This document shows, piece after piece, positions 59,001 to 64,000 of a DNA stretch of 64,000 bases (position 1 is its first letter; each line of letters begins with the position of its first letter). Origin of the DNA: Saturnia japonica (Eukaryota; Arthropoda; Insecta; Lepidoptera; Saturniidae); assembly GCA_033032175.1 (NCBI GenBank), contig CM065321.1:5044501-5108500 (forward strand), given 5' to 3'. The notes under the pieces were generated by a model. It was not told the origin of the DNA. It saw only the letters and a program-made list of their open reading frames with translations, and made no database searches. The position numbers and the translations under genes are program-made.

Positions 59001-59860
59001 CGATCAAAATAACATTTATGTGAAATCATGAAGTTCTGTATTATCTATTGTATCAAGTAAAGATCAAAGAAATTACCTTACTGTCGTCAGATTTACTAGT
59101 GTTAGCTGACCTTGGCATCAACTGCTCGTCAGCCCATTGATCGAAATGCTTCAACTCGCTCATCACTTCCCACAACTTATCATCACAACTATCATCTTTA
59201 TCCACATTCTGAGACGTCTGACTCGACAACCTCACGTCACCTGCGGCTTTCGGGCCGTCCACTTCCTCCTCATTTATTCTAGGAGCCTCTAGAAAGTCCA
59301 TCACATTGTACGGTAACGAGTTGTTCTTATAAAATTCAGGCGGAGATACCGCCTGTTCGTCTTCTCTGAAGTCAATATGCTTTCGGACGTGGAAATCCAA
59401 ATCTGGTGACCTGCAGACGTGTTGCGACTTACGTTTAGAATTTTGCGGTTCCGTGAACGATTGCGTCGGGAACAAATTCCCAGGCATAAAAACTTGGTTT
59501 TGGAAGAGAAACTGTATATTAGGGACGCCTTCGCAGTCCTTCTCCGGTGAGGAGCTCTTGGCACGCTTCTGTTGTTTCTTCTTATATTTTATTGCTGATT
59601 TCTTCTCGTAACTGAAAGTATTGTTGCGGTCCACGGAACATTTTGTACAGGATACAGGTAAGGAATGTCTTCCGCATGTTTTCTTGACAGGAGTCGTCTG
59701 CAGTTCCTTAGAGCCTGCAGAGCGTCGCGCTTGAAACTCTGCAAGATCTCGTTTGTATTCCTCGGTTCTTATGTTATCGGTTTCATCGATGCTATTAGAG
59801 TCTTCTGGTGTGGATGGCGACAAGCTTTCGTTCTGTTGCGCCGTGACGGTTACGCGCTCA
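31392..59860 (-). CDS. TEX14-like TKL pseudokinase, 13 exons, 5' end outside or not found
   Basis: Exons, in transcript order: 59860-59077, 58101-57920, 54843-54726, 52679-52439, 49792-49562, 45673-45480, 45233-44426, 43466-43295, 38744-38520, 37612-37476, 35874-35763, 34630-34150 and 32072-31392. Splice phases agree at all 12 junctions, giving 1,454 codons to a TGA stop. Residues about 290-585 form a protein kinase fold: VQIKK (beta-3 Lys), TEINIL (alpha-C Glu), HPNIILLMG, YVHTGLNSASIMV, LADVG, WQAPEL, and SDVYSLSLVLWE. The catalytic loop reads HTG where active kinases have HRD, and no glycine-rich loop is evident, so it is a pseudokinase. The HPNI-LLMG and WQAPE context points to the TKL group; loss of HRD and a long unstructured C-terminal tail fit TEX14, an intercellular-bridge protein of animal germ cells. 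The expected N-terminal ankyrin repeats are not in the window. The TEX14 identity is an inference; the pseudokinase call is firm. Confidence 0.85.
32203..32223. repeat. 21-base G homopolymer
   Basis: An uninterrupted run of G on the plus strand (C on the transcribed-sense strand of the host gene) in the last intron of the pseudokinase gene. Exact length is uncertain because such runs assemble poorly. Confidence 0.85.
32530..34090 (+). mobile_element. Internally deleted Ty1/copia LTR retrotransposon
   Basis: Repeated LTR start TATTAGAAT(T/A)AGCTCAAC at 32530 and at 34038. The left copy is followed by GGTTATGGGCC (32693-32703), the internal initiator-tRNA primer site type known from Drosophila copia. 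A purine tract AAAGGGAGGATA precedes the right copy, which seems cut short after about 40 bp. Integrase, RT and RNase H are missing. Confidence 0.8.
32842..33958 (+). pseudogene. Copia gag-protease remnant
   Basis: Gag begins MVSQISMGTIEKLIGRENYP. It is broken by TAG at 33082-33084, with the frame continuing to 33361, and then by further frame changes. A CCHC zinc knuckle CYNCNKYGHFSKNC is at 33455-33496. The protease motif WYIDSGASLHMC follows at about 33597 and runs to a stop at 33958. Opposite in direction to the host gene. Confidence 0.88.
34150..34630 (-). CDS. Pseudokinase gene, tail exon
   Basis: 481 nt, acceptor CATTTTAG, donor CAG|GTAAGT (phase 0). Encodes SSESKSEVKIDQATDTESIE, then a helix-prone EYIRGLIRKEFQHLIQ and a polar tail. 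The acceptor is preceded by a 5S fragment. Confidence 0.9.
34690..34759 (-). pseudogene. 5S rRNA fragment (degenerate)
   Basis: Matches only the 5' part of 5S (seen on plus as 'gcccgacgtt...aacttcggtga' to 'tatggacgttgcc') with several substitutions. It lies about 59 bp upstream of the splice acceptor at 34630. Confidence 0.8.
34834..34951 (-). rRNA. 5S ribosomal RNA, cluster B copy 1
   Basis: 118 bp, identical to the window consensus; RNA reads GCCAACGTCCATACCACG...GTGACGTTGGC and is followed by TTTTT. Internal control region (AAGTTAAGCAACG, GGATGGGTGACCGCC) intact. Confidence 0.95.
35036..35153 (-). rRNA. 5S ribosomal RNA, cluster B copy 2
   Basis: 118 bp, two substitutions in the box A region (plus strand 'ccctacgttggtt' for 'cccgacgttgctt'), which could weaken TFIIIA binding. 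TTTTT follows. Confidence 0.92.
35238..35355 (-). rRNA. 5S ribosomal RNA, cluster B copy 3
   Basis: 118 bp, identical to consensus, TTTTT terminator, 202 bp from the previous copy. Confidence 0.95.
35440..35557 (-). rRNA. 5S ribosomal RNA, cluster B copy 4
   Basis: 118 bp, identical to consensus, TTTTT terminator, 202-bp spacing. Confidence 0.95.
35636..35707 (-). pseudogene. 5S rRNA fragment at the edge of cluster B
   Basis: Only the 3' part of 5S survives; similarity stops near 35707, about 55 bp from the end of the exon at 35763. Confidence 0.85.
35763..35874 (-). CDS. Pseudokinase gene, tail exon
   Basis: Acceptor ATTTTCAG, donor GACAA|GTATGT. Encodes GPWNQFCQARNSVAKSFQLS and DPDSYHGYRRDSDDK. 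Confidence 0.87.
35925..37470 (-). other. Pseudokinase intron without 5S copies
   Basis: AT-rich intron of about 1.6 kb. No transposon or RNA gene could be identified. Confidence 0.5.
37476..37612 (-). CDS. Pseudokinase gene, tail exon
   Basis: Acceptor GTTTTCAG, donor AACG|GTCAGT. Encodes SQIPAVKPASHCVDTLQKSL and a basic segment RKATKVFRTRPISPTSCVKN. Confidence 0.85.
37654..37771 (-). rRNA. 5S ribosomal RNA, cluster C copy 1
   Basis: 118 bp, one substitution (plus 'accacgccc' for 'accgcgccc'). Ends 41 bp upstream of the splice acceptor at 37612, with its T-run next to the polypyrimidine tract. Confidence 0.94.
37856..37973 (-). rRNA. 5S ribosomal RNA, cluster C copy 2
   Basis: 118 bp, same 'accacgccc' variant as copy 1, which shows local homogenisation. 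TTTTT terminator. Confidence 0.94.
38058..38175 (-). rRNA. 5S ribosomal RNA, cluster C copy 3
   Basis: 118 bp with two substitutions ('gatcagacg', 'gttctc' on plus). TTTTT terminator. Confidence 0.93.
38235..38335 (-). pseudogene. Degenerate 5S copy at the edge of cluster C
   Basis: Recognisable 3' end ('aaaagccaacgtcacatggtgttcc') and scattered similarity ('gaacgagaat'), with many substitutions and indels. Confidence 0.8.
38520..38744 (-). CDS. Pseudokinase gene, conserved-looking tail exon
   Basis: Encodes GDTLEPTNSWSRTSTGRVTA, KYGVEEDVLANINVRPLVA and IHERWIYEANKKTGRS. This block has richer, less repetitive composition than the rest of the tail and may be a short conserved motif. Donor AACAA|GTGGGT, phase 2. 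Confidence 0.88.
38760..39455 (-). other. Intron sequence, nothing recognised
   Basis: No supported gene or repeat between the 38744 acceptor and the hAT element. Confidence 0.45.
39464..40419. mobile_element. hAT element, 956 bp, perfect 8-bp target duplication
   Basis: Flanked by CTAGCGAC at 39456-39463 and 40420-40427. Ends CAGAGATGTGAC and, reversed, CAGATATGTACA. Both subterminal regions are packed with GTATCT/AGATAC motifs (more than ten within ~200 bp on each side), probably transposase-binding sites. No full transposase frame remains. Confidence 0.9.
40620..41900 (-). mobile_element. Non-LTR retrotransposon fragment (jockey/CR1-like)
   Basis: Minus-strand LINE remnant with RT-derived frames below. 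Same orientation as the host gene and in its largest 3' intron. Confidence 0.85.
40953..41881 (-). pseudogene. Reverse transcriptase remnant
   Basis: First frame (41881-41363) has [44 protein letters not shown] and the catalytic LFADDTSL. The second frame (41318-40953), shifted, has FLGITLDSKLQWGPHI and YGILLWGSS. One or more frameshifts and stops; the endonuclease domain is absent. Confidence 0.9.
42870..43174 (+). mobile_element. GC-rich retroposed insert with poly(A) and 15-bp target duplication
   Basis: Flanked by GGTAATACAGATGCC at 42855-42869 and 43175-43189, a perfect direct repeat. Ends in an A-run (43165-43174). The body is GC-rich ('ggctcggtattgccgagccg', 'gaggcggcgcggcgcgg') unlike its surroundings, typical of a 5'-truncated LINE 3' UTR or a SINE. 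The donor family is unknown to me. Confidence 0.88.
43295..43466 (-). CDS. Pseudokinase gene, tail exon
   Basis: Acceptor ATTTACAG; phase 1 start fits the previous exon exactly. Encodes DLPSKNIQSTSDTPAISVYS and a short Lys/Glu stretch. The donor is taken as GCGCAT|GTTAGT because it alone matches the next exon in phase 2; this junction is the least certain of the gene. Confidence 0.78.
43570..43687 (-). rRNA. 5S ribosomal RNA, cluster D copy 1
   Basis: 118 bp, identical to consensus, followed by T7. Ends 103 bp upstream of the acceptor at 43466. Confidence 0.95.
43772..43889 (-). rRNA. 5S ribosomal RNA, cluster D copy 2
   Basis: 118 bp, identical to consensus. Separated from copy 1 by a type II spacer and from copy 3 by a type I spacer. 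Confidence 0.95.
43974..44091 (-). rRNA. 5S ribosomal RNA, cluster D copy 3
   Basis: 118 bp, identical to consensus; TTTTT terminator. Confidence 0.95.
44426..45233 (-). CDS. Pseudokinase gene, long tail exon
   Basis: 808 nt, acceptor TATTACAG, donor AAAG|GTGGGT (phase 1). Opens SSLDELGYIIIPARLPFKKL and continues Ser/Thr/Pro/Asn-rich with no recognised domain; probably disordered. Confidence 0.9.
45320..45432 (-). rRNA. Single 5S-like copy in a 246-bp intron (probably defective)
   Basis: 113 bp: lacks about five bases of the 'cacccatcc' region (box C area), and has several substitutions ('gattgaacg', 'atcggagtt'). Followed by only TTTT. It fills nearly half of the short intron between exons 45673-45480 and 45233-44426. 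Confidence 0.8.
45480..45673 (-). CDS. Pseudokinase exon: end of the kinase C-lobe
   Basis: Encodes SIPWKNFSYDKLQEQYTLRK, then LLSLLQSGLKLERNDRLDLY and a closing helix. Acceptor TACTCACAG, donor GTGAAG|GTAATT, phase 0. Confidence 0.92.
46041..46160. repeat. Imperfect inverted repeat, GC-rich hairpin
   Basis: GCACGGCCGCA (46072-46082) pairs with TGCGGCCGTGC (46111-46121); outer parts 'tctatcgcagcag' and 'tactgcgataca' extend the stem to about 45 bp per arm. Probably a small MITE. Confidence 0.75.
46230..47960 (-). other. Intron sequence with few recognisable features
   Basis: AT-rich, a T18 run near 46340, no supported gene. Some stretches look like decayed repeats but could not be assigned. 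Confidence 0.45.
47978..48169 (-). pseudogene. Unrecognised ORF in an intron, possibly a transposase fragment
   Basis: 63 codons containing SEWLDETYVNLQQ. The LDETYVN string is reminiscent of the first catalytic Asp region of some IS630/Tc1-type transposases, but nothing else matches. No good splice acceptor precedes it, so an exon of the host gene is unlikely. Confidence 0.3.
49000..49180 (-). repeat. Interspersed repeat, 'TTTCACTGGCAGATAG' family, inverted
   Basis: 'atgacatcagctatccgtcagtgaaagtc', 'aaaatcggtccaaccgtttcggagatta', matching 6310-6400. Confidence 0.75.
49562..49792 (-). CDS. Pseudokinase exon: APE motif and subdomain IX
   Basis: Encodes ELYQWQAPELFMPNENS and SRSDVYSLSLVLWECCN. 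Acceptor TTTTTTTAAG, donor AATG|GTAAGT, phase 1 on both sides. The nearest 5S copy ends 68 bp upstream of its acceptor. Confidence 0.92.
49861..49978 (-). rRNA. 5S ribosomal RNA, cluster F copy 1
   Basis: 118 bp; altered 3' end ('gtcaacatca' for 'gccaacgtca' on plus) and only TTTT after a CCC, so termination may be weaker. Ends 68 bp upstream of the acceptor at 49792. Confidence 0.9.
50063..50180 (-). rRNA. 5S ribosomal RNA, cluster F copy 2
   Basis: 118 bp, one change in the 3' stem ('gccaacatca'). TTTTT terminator. Confidence 0.93.
50265..50382 (-). rRNA. 5S ribosomal RNA, cluster F copy 3
   Basis: 118 bp, identical to consensus. Its 3' spacer is of type I, the type otherwise seen in clusters B and C. 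Confidence 0.95.
50467..50584 (-). rRNA. 5S ribosomal RNA, cluster F copy 4
   Basis: 118 bp, identical to consensus, TTTTT terminator. Confidence 0.95.
50669..50786 (-). rRNA. 5S ribosomal RNA, cluster F copy 5
   Basis: 118 bp, identical to consensus, TTTTT terminator. Confidence 0.95.
50871..50988 (-). rRNA. 5S ribosomal RNA, cluster F copy 6
   Basis: 118 bp with three substitutions (plus 'ttggttaac', 'acgaaaacc', 'cgtgatatgg'). The next spacer is 6 bp shorter than the rest (196-bp period). Confidence 0.92.
51067..51184 (-). rRNA. 5S ribosomal RNA, cluster F copy 7
   Basis: 118 bp, identical to consensus, TTTTT terminator. Confidence 0.95.
51185..51231 (-). promoter_or_regulatory. Representative upstream region of a 5S gene
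   Basis: Reading on the minus strand, TATAAATAA lies about 7-15 bp and a GATAAAGA box about 25-32 bp before the 5S start. A palindromic TGACGTCA (51223-51230) lies about 39-46 bp before it. The same arrangement recurs ahead of nearly every full copy (TGATGTCA in the type I spacers). Function in Pol III initiation is inferred from conservation only. Confidence 0.6.
51269..51386 (-). rRNA. 5S ribosomal RNA, cluster F copy 8
   Basis: 118 bp, one change at the 3' stem ('gctaacg' on plus). TTTTT terminator. Confidence 0.94.
51471..51587 (-). rRNA. 5S ribosomal RNA, cluster F copy 9 (outermost)
   Basis: 117 bp; changes clustered in the 5' quarter ('acgaaaaccgaggttttaac' on plus). Its upstream region lacks the usual TGACGTCA palindrome. 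Confidence 0.88.
52080..52420 (-). repeat. Interspersed repeat fragment
   Basis: 'ggtcggcaacgtactagtgatacc', 'gcgtccataggctacggtagtcgc' and 'ccatcaggcgggccgtatgcttg' are a widespread lepidopteran repeat. A related plus-oriented piece lies near 55430-55560. Confidence 0.7.
52439..52679 (-). CDS. Pseudokinase exon: degenerate catalytic loop
   Basis: Encodes ALDIANALVFLRMQGYVHTG, then NSASIMV and KLADVG. The HRD aspartate position is Gly in HTG, while DFG is represented by DVG. Phase 0 to phase 1, donor GAAG|GTTTGT. Confidence 0.93.
53065..53084. repeat. (TA)n microsatellite
   Basis: About ten TA dinucleotides inside an intron of the pseudokinase gene. Confidence 0.85.
53200..53640 (+). repeat. 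~115-bp-module repeat family copy
   Basis: 'gaccactgatcacgaatatgatata', 'acaaaaacggcttgacagattta', 'ttttgtacacgaga' as in 24295-25110. Confidence 0.65.
54225..54345 (-). repeat. Partial SINE, same family as 20100-20340
   Basis: 'gggacacaatttcacacacggcc', 'gcaaactaagcaaagc' and 'taacacccagacacacaactgac'. The tRNA-like end is missing. Confidence 0.7.
54726..54843 (-). CDS. Pseudokinase exon: beta-4/beta-5 and hinge
   Basis: Acceptor TATTACAG, donor ATCCAG|GTATAT. Encodes KCRHPNIILLMGLYPDAHNN and IHMICERCVDSLFGIIH. The HPNI-LLMG block is typical of TKL kinases. Confidence 0.92.
55430..55560 (+). repeat. Interspersed repeat fragment
   Basis: 'gcctaatggtaagcggatatggacgcttgtaatatcgg' and 'catgtgcattgacggcc', the reverse of motifs at 52280-52400. 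Confidence 0.6.
56180..56580 (+). repeat. Interspersed repeat, 'TTTCACTGGCAGATAG' family
   Basis: Best-preserved copy: 'tctccgaaacggttggacc', 'gggactttcactggcagatagctt', 'ggcgcttaaatggctta'. Confidence 0.75.
56600..57910 (-). other. Intron sequence, nothing recognised
   Basis: AT-rich intron between the alpha-C and beta-4 exons. The open frame at 56878-57069 has no recognisable similarity. Confidence 0.4.
57920..58101 (-). CDS. Pseudokinase exon: beta-3 lysine and alpha-C
   Basis: Acceptor CTTTTAG, donor TTGCG|GTGAGC, phase 0 to phase 2. Reads LWNNGKWGLVPVQIKKLAG and TEINILR. Lys near residue 300 and Glu near 317 would form the usual salt bridge. The expected GxGxxG loop is not evident. Confidence 0.88.
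58485..58600 (+). repeat. Diverged single copy of the 111-bp repeat
   Basis: 'aaacacgacaaaccaaaagaaag', 'ttactatgtgtat' and 'atccctacca' follow in the same order as in the reverse complement of 24075-24265. Confidence 0.55.
59077..59860 (-). CDS. Pseudokinase gene, first visible exon
   Basis: 784 nt, acceptor TTTCCAG, begins in phase 2 and ends AGTAAG|GTAATT in phase 0. Encodes a polar, low-complexity segment (SPSTPEDSNSIDETD, KKKQQKRAKSSSPEKD, acidic WEVMSELKHFDQWADEQ). No domain recognised. At least one earlier exon must exist. Confidence 0.88.
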
Positions 59861-60099
59861 CTGGAAACAAACGTAAATCGTCTTTAAATTAATGTATAGT
59901 ACAATCAAGAACCAAGCATATCATTTTATCCAAGGTACCTCCTACTCATACTTTCAGTATTAACATCACTAGTACAAATATCTATTTCTATCAATGTGAG
60001 TACAGGAAATATTTCGTATCACAAGTATTACAACATAATACTAGATACAATTACAAGATTAGTTTTGTCGGGCGGTAAGTAATAATAACACATCTACAT

Positions 60100-60760
60100 A
60101 AAATCTGCAGTTCTGTCTGTACATTTTTCTTTCCAATTTCCCGATAGGCATACTATATGAACGATACTGATCACGAATATGCCATCAATTTTTTTTAAGG
60201 GAAATCTTCTTTTAGCGCGGTACGCATTTTTTTAGATGAGATAAAATCACTGGACTCGCGACACCGTTACGAGACGCAGCTATAGTGTGTGCATATATGC
60301 ATGTACATATAGCAGACCGCGAACGCTTCTAGATAAATAAAAAAACATTTATTGCTATAAAACTTATAACAACTGTTTTGCCTAGTGTTTAAAGAACCGA
60401 TAATACGTCAATTGATAACTCCCGGTAATATTTTTTTTTTTTAATCTATCTAATATTACGATATCACAGCAACATATACCGAGTATAGACGTTTAGTTTG
60501 GCGTTTCGCCGTTGGGATCAAGTTTTCACTTCTGTCGGCACTCCCGGAGTGCAACCCGTAATTTTTTTTTTTGTATGACTGTATGCCCGTCCGATTGTAC
60601 ACAAAAACGGCTTGACCGATTCTTGTAAATGTCATTTCTCAATTGATAAAGTGTATAAATTATAAATAATTTGAGTAAAAACAAAATTACGGGATATAAA
60701 TAACTAGGTATTGCGTAACAAACGCGTGCGGAGCCGCGGGCACACCGCTAGTTAGTTATA
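60100..60760 (+). repeat. ~115-bp-module repeat family copy
   Basis: 'aaaatctgcagttctgtctgtac', 'gaacgatactgatcacgaatatgcc' and the 3' end 'aacgcgtgcggagccgcgggcacaccgctagtta'. Confidence 0.7.
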
Positions 60761-61245
60761 TATTCTAACTTAATCTGAAAATATTGTTGACCTATTCGTC
60801 GAGTATAGGACCAAAAACGAGTTTCAAAGATCATAATTTCAAACATTTTAAACGTTGCTTAAACATTTTTCTAGAAGTGTAACCTTGCAAAGTGAACGCT
60901 TAAAATTGTAATTGCAGTGTTATCTCTCATCTAAGTATAAACACACGTATGATGGTCTACATAATTCAAAACTTTTATCAAAATTCGACTTCCAGCTTAA
61001 CCATGGGAAAAAACTTGAACATAAATAGCAAGTAAACACGGCTAATGACTAAGCACAGATGTGTATCAAAGATACAACATGGGATCACTTGTTCCTATGT
61101 TTTAGCTATGTTTGTAGAATATCGTTGTTTTTGTATCGGTACATTTACGCTTAAAAAAACAAGTCCTACTGTTAGCGTGGTAAAAAAATAAAATAAATAA
61201 TAATTAATTTAATAAAAAATAAAATCATAATTGTAAATATAAGTT

Positions 61246-62290
61246 GTAGGGACCAATAATTTGTATGAACAATCATCGATCTAATGTTTTGAATATAATA
61301 TTACAACTTGTAGGTATATAAGAATGGTAAATAACTTATAAAAATGTTTATAATATCATAGAAATAGTCACTTAAAGTATGGTTATGTGTAATGTTTAAT
61401 GTCATATAGGTTAATTAGCCTGCTATGTATGTTTTTATAATGTCTATAACGTTGAATAGTGTGTACATAACGTGTTTTTAAGCCGTTTAAAGTTGTAATG
61501 TTTAACGCTCTATATTTGCGATGTTTATCAACCTATAACGTTGCAATTAGTGTTGTATAGAAATAATAATAATAATGTAGATAGGGATAGCAATAGTGCA
61601 GCCGCAACGCGTCACCGCGGTTAGCGGGCCATGACCATATTTGGTAATGCGAGAGCAGTACAGAGATAGACGCCATCGCTCCGTCTCGCTCTCCTGCGGC
61701 AAGATAAAAGCCGAGCCGTCGGGGCCTACCGGCGTTTTCGCGGCTGATTGCCCGCCTACCGGCACACACAGGTTCCACAAACTGGAGACTCAAGACTCAA
61801 GAAACAAGACTGGAAGAAACAGTACCCAGAAGATAGTACTAAGAAATTGTATATTAAGAAGAGTTATTGTGTCTTGAAGAATACAGCGAAATTTTATTGT
61901 GGTATCTGTGTGTCATTGCATCTTCACAAGTTCAACCCGCCAGCGACCCAGTCCTCTCTGCTTCCGTGCTACGCCAGCGCCACGCATACCAGCAGGCACC
62001 TCACTGCGTGTGTACCTTAATATTTCGCCCTCTTCACGCTTAGTAGTTTCGGGTGTGAGCAGGGTCGGTCGCACGTAGTGAGAGGGGCTCGCACGCACTG
62101 GTTTCCAGACAGCTGGTTACCGTAGCGTGTAATCCGCCGTCGGTCATACAGAGTTCGAGGGAATCGTTTCCGTCGCGTTCGCGCTCTCGGTGCGCGGTCC
62201 CGCTCTGTATTGGTTGACGTAGCACATTTGTAACGGGCAGACGCACGCCCATTTTACCTACCATTTGAAATCTGATATGAATCAAAAATA
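61246..62290 (+). mobile_element. Possible solo LTR plus adjoining CpG-rich block
   Basis: 61246 starts TGTAGGGACC; a TATA-like AAGATAAAAGCCGAGCC lies at about 61700, followed by GC-rich sequence and, further on, 'gaaattttattg'. AAGTT flanks a stretch from about 61247 to 61929, but the ends are not canonical TG...CA. The 61570-62270 part is much more CpG-rich than its surroundings and could instead be a gene promoter. Confidence 0.35.
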
Positions 62291-62344
62291 TATCTACAAA
62301 ACGCAGTATATTTTTAAGGTATCAATGTTTGAAATATACTAAGC

Positions 62345-62970
62345 AATGTTGGTTCAGTTGTAGCGTGTATGGACACCGTGACGATCGACACGACTTCCCA
62401 TCGCTGCAATAAGTCTGTGCTTTCGGTGAAGGAAGACATCGCGTCGTAATGAAGCCATAGCATTGTGGTAGAGCAGGGCTTCTTAAACTTTTGTCATTCA
62501 CGACCCCATTTATGATTGAGAGTTTCTTGACGACCCCATACAAATATAAAAGAGAAATAAATTAATATTTTTTTGATGATTTATTTATTAGGTAACAATA
62601 CACATATACATATGAAAATACATATATAGTTTTAGAATTCGTTTTGAAACATACAAAAATCTAAAATTAAAAATTGCACAAAATTATAAAACTCTAGTGA
62701 TGTTATAAAATGGTATATATAAATATTTGACATTAAAATCTCTCGCGACCGCCGAATTTTGCTACGCGACCCATCTTGGGGTCGCGACCCATATTTTAAG
62801 AAGCCCTGTGGTAGAGCATTCTACTAATACTCGCCTGGCAAGCTACGACCCTCAAGTTAGAAATCTGTCGCCAATGTGTTCCGACAACTGCACTTGAAGA
62901 CCAGCCCATAACAGATTTAACGTAACTACTACTATCTTAGGCAACATCGTCACTTAAAATAAAATGAGAT
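62345..62970 (+). repeat. tRNA-derived SINE-like repeat, split by a hAT MITE
   Basis: 'cagttgtagcgtgtatgga', 'ctttcggtgaaggaagacatcgcg', then (after the insertion) 'tggtagagcattctactaatac' and 'agattgtggccaaac'. Block order matches 8585-8790. Confidence 0.6.
62474..62808. mobile_element. hAT MITE, 335 bp, perfect 8-bp target duplication
   Basis: Flanked by TGGTAGAG at 62466-62473 and 62809-62816. Termini CAGGGCTTCTTAAA and TTTAAGAAGCCCTG are perfect 14-bp inverted repeats, the common hAT form. Subterminal 'cgaccccat'/'ggggtcgcgaccc' repeats. No coding capacity. Confidence 0.95.
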
Positions 62971-63329
62971 TGTGGCCAAACACTAATCCTTTATAGAAAT
63001 TTTAAAAAACTTGTGTTACCTGACAACACGTCAAAATTTTCTTGATAATGCGGTCGGAAGAGGGGTCTTTTTGTCGATCTCTAAGTGGGTATCTGTCCGT
63101 TCGCACCGCAGGCAAAAGCGTGGGATTGTCGCGGGTCACCGGACACGAAATCCACTTGACAGATTTAATGGATTATTATATTGGTTATTTCTTTCTTAGA
63201 AAAACACTTTTAGATATGCAATTAATATTCGTACCGTTTGTTGTTCCGTGAAAATTTGTATTATATTTGAGATATTTGCAATACCTTTTTGCAACTTAAC
63301 ACTTAAAAAACTTATCTATACCTACATGT

Positions 63330-63500
63330 AAATAAAATTATAGAGGTTTACCGTTGTGCGCTCATCGCGCAAAACTACTGGTTAGATTTTGATCATTATT
63401 TTTGTTTTACAACTTAGATACTTGGTCATTAAAAAATTCTAAATCAAAAAATTATATCATGATATATCTTCTTTCAATAAAAACTTTTAAAGTTTTAAGA
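63330..63500 (+). repeat. Interspersed repeat, 'gaggtttaccgtt' family
   Basis: 'ttatagaggtttaccgttgtgcgc', 'aaactactggttagattttgatcatt' and 'cttagatacttggtc', matching 18135-18240. Confidence 0.7.
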
Positions 63501-64000
63501 AATTGCAATTTAAGCCGACACAGCCGGTTATTTAAATAAACTAATTTTATACGTTATCACAATTATTACATATACAATACAATAACAATAAATAATAAAA
63601 ATTAATGTACATAATTATATGAATATAATGGAATTCAAAAACAATCAAGGTTAAAATTTTAAGACGATATCAGTAAAAACTAAGAGTAAAAACCATTCCA
63701 TTTTTATGTAATACAGCAATGGGATTTTTTGAGGGAAATAATAGTTCTCAGATTGAACGACAATTCTGAAGATTGGCCCCAAGCACAACGTTAATAATTT
63801 TTTTGTTGAAGTACCCAACGGATTAACTTACCCAAAAGTTTTCAAACTGGGACACTTTTCAGTCATCGCTTAAGTGTTCATTTTTTATTCACGACTATTA
63901 TATTAAAACAATATACGAGTCCACTTTCAAGGACCTCCTTATTTCACTTCAGCAAATCTTTCACACAGTTTCAGCACAGTTTGTTACGAAATTATGAACT

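Noticed and set aside
61533..62285. Several open frames on both strands in the CpG-rich block
   Set aside because: High GC lowers stop frequency; the frames overlap on both strands and none shows a domain or matching splice phase.

Overview
The window is nuclear DNA from an insect, most probably a moth or butterfly. It is AT-rich and intron-rich, crowded with short degenerate transposons whose ends resemble repeats familiar from lepidopteran genomes, and it carries insect-type 5S rRNA genes. The lepidopteran assignment is inference; no sequence comparison was run.

Layout. 1-4.4 kb: a broken P-element/THAP9-type transposase (minus strand) and a hAT-like non-autonomous element. 4.6-28.2 kb (plus): a complete 11-exon mitochondrial aldehyde dehydrogenase gene of about 510 residues. 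Its introns hold a nearly intact mariner, a 345-bp fold-back MITE, a second DDE-transposase remnant, two related TIR elements, a tandem 111-bp repeat and a LINE fragment. Exon 6 has one extra base relative to the conserved reading frame. 28.2-31.4 kb: intergenic DNA between two convergent genes. 31.4-59.9 kb (minus): 13 exons of a large gene (at least 1,454 codons, 5' end not found) encoding a TKL-type pseudokinase most like TEX14, followed by a long tail of low complexity. 59.9-64 kb: upstream intron or flank with a CpG-rich LTR-like block, a SINE, and a hAT MITE inserted in it.

The most striking feature is in the introns of the pseudokinase gene. Five of its 12 visible introns carry 5S rRNA genes: 19 full-length copies (117-118 bp), one 113-bp copy and three fragments. 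All lie on the same strand as the host gene, mostly in tandem units of 202 bp (118 gene + 84 spacer). In every one of these introns the last 5S copy ends about 41-103 bp before the splice acceptor. Two spacer types are interleaved between clusters, which implies exchange across exons. This nested Pol III-in-Pol II arrangement is the best candidate here for an undescribed system.

The two protein genes show no obvious functional link. Exon boundaries were placed by hand from splice consensus and reading phase; both genes keep a consistent phase throughout, apart from the ALDH exon 6 indel.
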